A stretch of DNA of 64,000 nt. Source: Pieris napi (lineage: Eukaryota > Arthropoda > Insecta > Lepidoptera > Pieridae). This document shows, one piece after another, positions 63,001 to 64,000 of this stretch (the stretch's first letter is position 1; each line of letters begins with the position of its first letter). A program made the translations under genes and the position numbers. The notes below the pieces were generated by a model, which was not told the DNA's origin, made no database searches, and saw only the letters and a program-made list of their open reading frames with translations. The stretch lies in the NCBI RefSeq assembly GCF_905475465.1, contig NC_062244.1, positions 4,662,501-4,726,500 of the forward strand, given 5' to 3'.

Positions 63001-63316
63001 GTGGCGAAAGGGAGTTCGCCGAGTTTGCTAGTCTTTTTATAACAATGCGCGTATGTCCACGTGTACTAAATTAACGCAAGTGACAGCTGTTAGGTAATGA
63101 ACATTAAATGGATACATTATTGCTAGACAATCAATTATACACTCAAAAATCCAGAAAGTGAGTAACCAGAATGAAACGAAGCGCATTCGTTTTAAGCTCC
63201 CAACCTCTCAGGTCATATGACCCTGCCAAGATAATCAAATTTAAAACAATTTCTCCGGTACTCACCAGTGATGCTGCCAGTAACGTAAGTAACGTGCTTC
63301 TAGTCAATTCCCTCAT
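54079..63316 (-). CDS. AKR-C: secreted aldo-keto reductase, catalytic tetrad intact
   Basis: Seven phase-0 exons on the minus strand: 63266-63316, 60406-60486, 59612-59770, 56344-56460, 55449-55616, 54719-54925, 54079-54267. They join to 323 codons plus TAG. Exons 2-5 and 7 have exactly the AKR-A lengths. Residues 1 to about 18 (MRELTRSTLLTLLAASL...) form a signal peptide. AKR barrel: LNDGNEIPNFAFGTF, GYRLIDTAAFYANEEEIG with Asp63 and Tyr68, FISGK with Lys97, YLDMYLIHSP with His130, SIGVSNFNSKQI, PAVNQIEVNP, and the cofactor segment IPIPRSDNPTHIQEN (Arg replaces the usual KS lysine, as in AKR-A). Expected activity is NAD(P)H-dependent carbonyl reduction in the secretory path or haemolymph. 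3-dehydroecdysone 3-beta-reduction is a reasonable but unproven role. Intron 1 is 2.8 kb with a LINE relic and a Helitron. Confidence 0.88.
55111..55366 (+). mobile_element. SINE-A copy 3
   Basis: A full SINE-A from gacgactcattggtctagtg to the A-tail, in AKR-C intron 5, antisense to the gene. It is absent from unit 1, so it was inserted after the duplication. Confidence 0.85.
56720..57063 (+). mobile_element. Helitron-like element in AKR-C intron 3
   Basis: Begins near 'tatatataaattacgtgtcacg', has 'ctaccgaaccgatttcaatc' and ends 'cgcttggccggtctgctag' followed by T. This is the same CTAG-T terminus as other Helitron copies in the window. No counterpart in unit 1. Confidence 0.55.
57149..57243 (+). 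other. Orphan terminal-exon-like segment
   Basis: After a good acceptor (tttctttcacag) an open stretch codes GNLEDVEGVDSIVRTIGKLT, then DLELKDIIKS and a stop. AATAAA follows at about 57327. It looks like the last exon of a plus-strand gene but no other exons are visible. It is antisense in intron 3 of AKR-C. I do not recognise the protein. It may be a captured exon or part of a mobile element. Confidence 0.3.
57384..57641 (+). mobile_element. SINE-A copy 4
   Basis: A full copy with a clean A-tail, in AKR-C intron 3 and antisense to it. Best-preserved head: tggtctagtggttagtaccc and gggttcgatccccggctgag. Confidence 0.85.
57645..58330 (+). mobile_element. Tc1/mariner-related transposase relic
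   Basis: Open pieces read MESIGFTGCRETLRRVLLAN, then ERNDISAWRYYYLRSI, then ERKPIICLDESYVHKNYKPL. This is the layout of a DDE-superfamily transposase from helix-turn-helix to the first catalytic Asp (LDES). The rest is missing or shifted. Part of the downstream sequence (gttacgagcgtacccataaagc) is also in unit 1 (about 50955), so the element is older than the duplication. Confidence 0.55.
58493..59357. mobile_element. Long inverted-repeat (foldback) element in unit 2
   Basis: Arms of about 245 bp: the left starts tagtctagtcgacaagttga at about 58493 and runs to 'ctgaaagaggaggaaa' (58738). The right runs from 'tttcctcctctttcag' (59120) to the matching end. The centre is AT-rich with T runs. 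Absent from unit 1. No coding capacity. It lies in AKR-C intron 3, 255 bp upstream of the exon 3 donor. Confidence 0.8.
60650..61340 (-). mobile_element. LINE reverse transcriptase relic
   Basis: The minus strand reads GTQVVQPVPKKSSRYDPTNY followed by RPISVISVLYKI (61170-61290), then VVGGCSSDLVAVNAGVPQG-like residues (about 60985-61035). These are reverse transcriptase motifs around the YRPI and AGVPQG blocks of R1/jockey/CR1-type elements. Most of the region between them is deleted and frames shift. It lies in AKR-C intron 1 in the gene's sense direction. Confidence 0.65.
61345..62700. other. Rest of AKR-C intron 1
   Basis: AT-rich, no exon or recognised repeat. Confidence 0.4.
62819..63031 (+). 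mobile_element. Short Helitron-like element, copy 2
   Basis: Starts TCTACTATATAAAAATAAG and ends with hairpin ggcgaa-agggag-ttcgcc, then gagtttgCTAG and T. About 213 bp, in AKR-C intron 1. It matches the inverted copy at 2949-3172 along most of its length. The ORF overlapping it (62718-63074) is by chance. Confidence 0.75.
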
Positions 63317-63349
63317 CGTATTAACATACTTTTCACACGTTTCGACGAC

Positions 63350-63356
63350 TTTTATA
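63350..63356 (-). promoter_or_regulatory. Candidate TATA box of AKR-C
   Basis: The minus strand reads GGTATAAAAGTCG, a near-consensus TATA box 34 bp before ATG 63316. It would give a very short 5' UTR (about 5-10 nt), so the true start may be elsewhere or an upstream exon may exist. Confidence 0.4.
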
Positions 63357-63399
63357 CCAATTTCTGATAACTCGTATTTCTTTGATAATATAGTTTAAA

Positions 63400-64000
63400 T
63401 ATACTAGCTTCGTCTTAAGTTTCACTTGCTGTATTCATGAAGAATATATGTTATAACTTTTAAAGTCAAACAATGGGAATCGTACGTACTTATACTTAAA
63501 AGGCTGGGAACGAACTAATGTACCATCGGGTAGTGATAGCGTCTATGAACCACATTTATTAGAATCGCGTCATATGAAGGCCTATGAAAACAACTGTACC
63601 CAGTTAATAATAAGTTCAAGAATGGCCTGAAAAGAACACCATGAAAGTACAAGTTATGATGTTAATGCAATACATTTATATATAACTAATATATTGCGCA
63701 ATAATCTAATGTGTCTGAAGTCTTTTCAGACAGTTATTGCGTTAAATACTATGTATAGTACCAACAAACTTAACAAACGTGGATGTATGTATGTATAAAG
63801 TATACCTTAAACGTACAACGCGAATTGTGCAATTATCTAAATACTTTATGAACCTGTAAAAAATAATTCTGTGTTCTGGGATATGGTACCCTTTCTCTTT
63901 ATCTGCACAGCCTCTCTTTAGCTCCTTTTGACCTCTTAATGGTACCCTAGCGAACCTATACGTAGCAAAACCTTAACAATCGCGGACCCTCTGTCAAAAT
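63400..64000. other. Upstream of AKR-C, nothing seen
   Basis: AT-rich sequence to the window end, without a recognised exon or repeat. Confidence 0.4.

Noticed and set aside
62718..63074. 118-codon plus-strand ORF
   Set aside because: Runs across the Helitron-like element; composition and position indicate chance.

Overview
The window looks like lepidopteran (moth or butterfly) nuclear DNA. It is very AT-rich and intron-rich, with short exons bounded by GT/AG. It is full of tRNA-derived SINEs, CTAG-ended Helitron copies, mariner/Tc1 relics, non-LTR retrotransposon tails and small foldback elements. No bacterial operon, CRISPR array, rRNA or functional tRNA gene was seen. The assignment to Lepidoptera is inferred from gene and repeat types, not from a database match.

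Left part, about 2.2-38 kb, plus strand: three tandem paralogues of a CRAL-TRIO (SEC14-like) lipid-binding protein. I assembled them from seven coding exons each: CTD-1 2226-5173 (306 aa), CTD-2 12613-21932 (308 aa) and CTD-3 31046-37978 (312 aa). Exon lengths and intron phases are almost identical in all three, so they arose by tandem duplication. All seem intact. CTD-2 and CTD-3 begin just after a 3' splice site, so each needs an upstream non-coding exon. Candidate initiator-plus-donor exons lie near 9.6 kb and 26.1 kb. The size differences come from transposons in introns: intron 4 of CTD-2 holds two GC-rich inverted-repeat elements and a dead 3.1-kb DNA transposon.

Right part, about 40.9-63.3 kb, minus strand: an aldo-keto reductase (AKR) cluster. 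AKR-A (40913-45531, 318 aa) and AKR-C (54079-63316, 323 aa) each have seven phase-0 exons and an N-terminal signal peptide, so both should enter the secretory pathway. This suits the secreted lepidopteran AKR2E / 3-dehydroecdysone 3-beta-reductase-like group. AKR-C keeps the full catalytic tetrad. AKR-A has Phe in place of the catalytic Tyr. Between them is AKR-B, a 5'-truncated and disrupted copy of exons 3-7 only, made by a direct tandem duplication (unit 1 47208-52894, unit 2 52895-60329) whose breakpoints share TAAG. Each unit later took its own insertions, which gives a relative clock for the repeats.

The two clusters are adjacent and oppositely oriented (tail to tail near 38-41 kb). No functional link between them is visible. 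Nothing found is clearly a new biological system. The most notable points are the Tyr-to-Phe change in AKR-A, the degraded 3' exon cassette, SINE tails set directly against two 3' splice sites, the DUF7869-like transposon with repeated subterminal motifs, and several long foldbacks able to form RNA hairpins.
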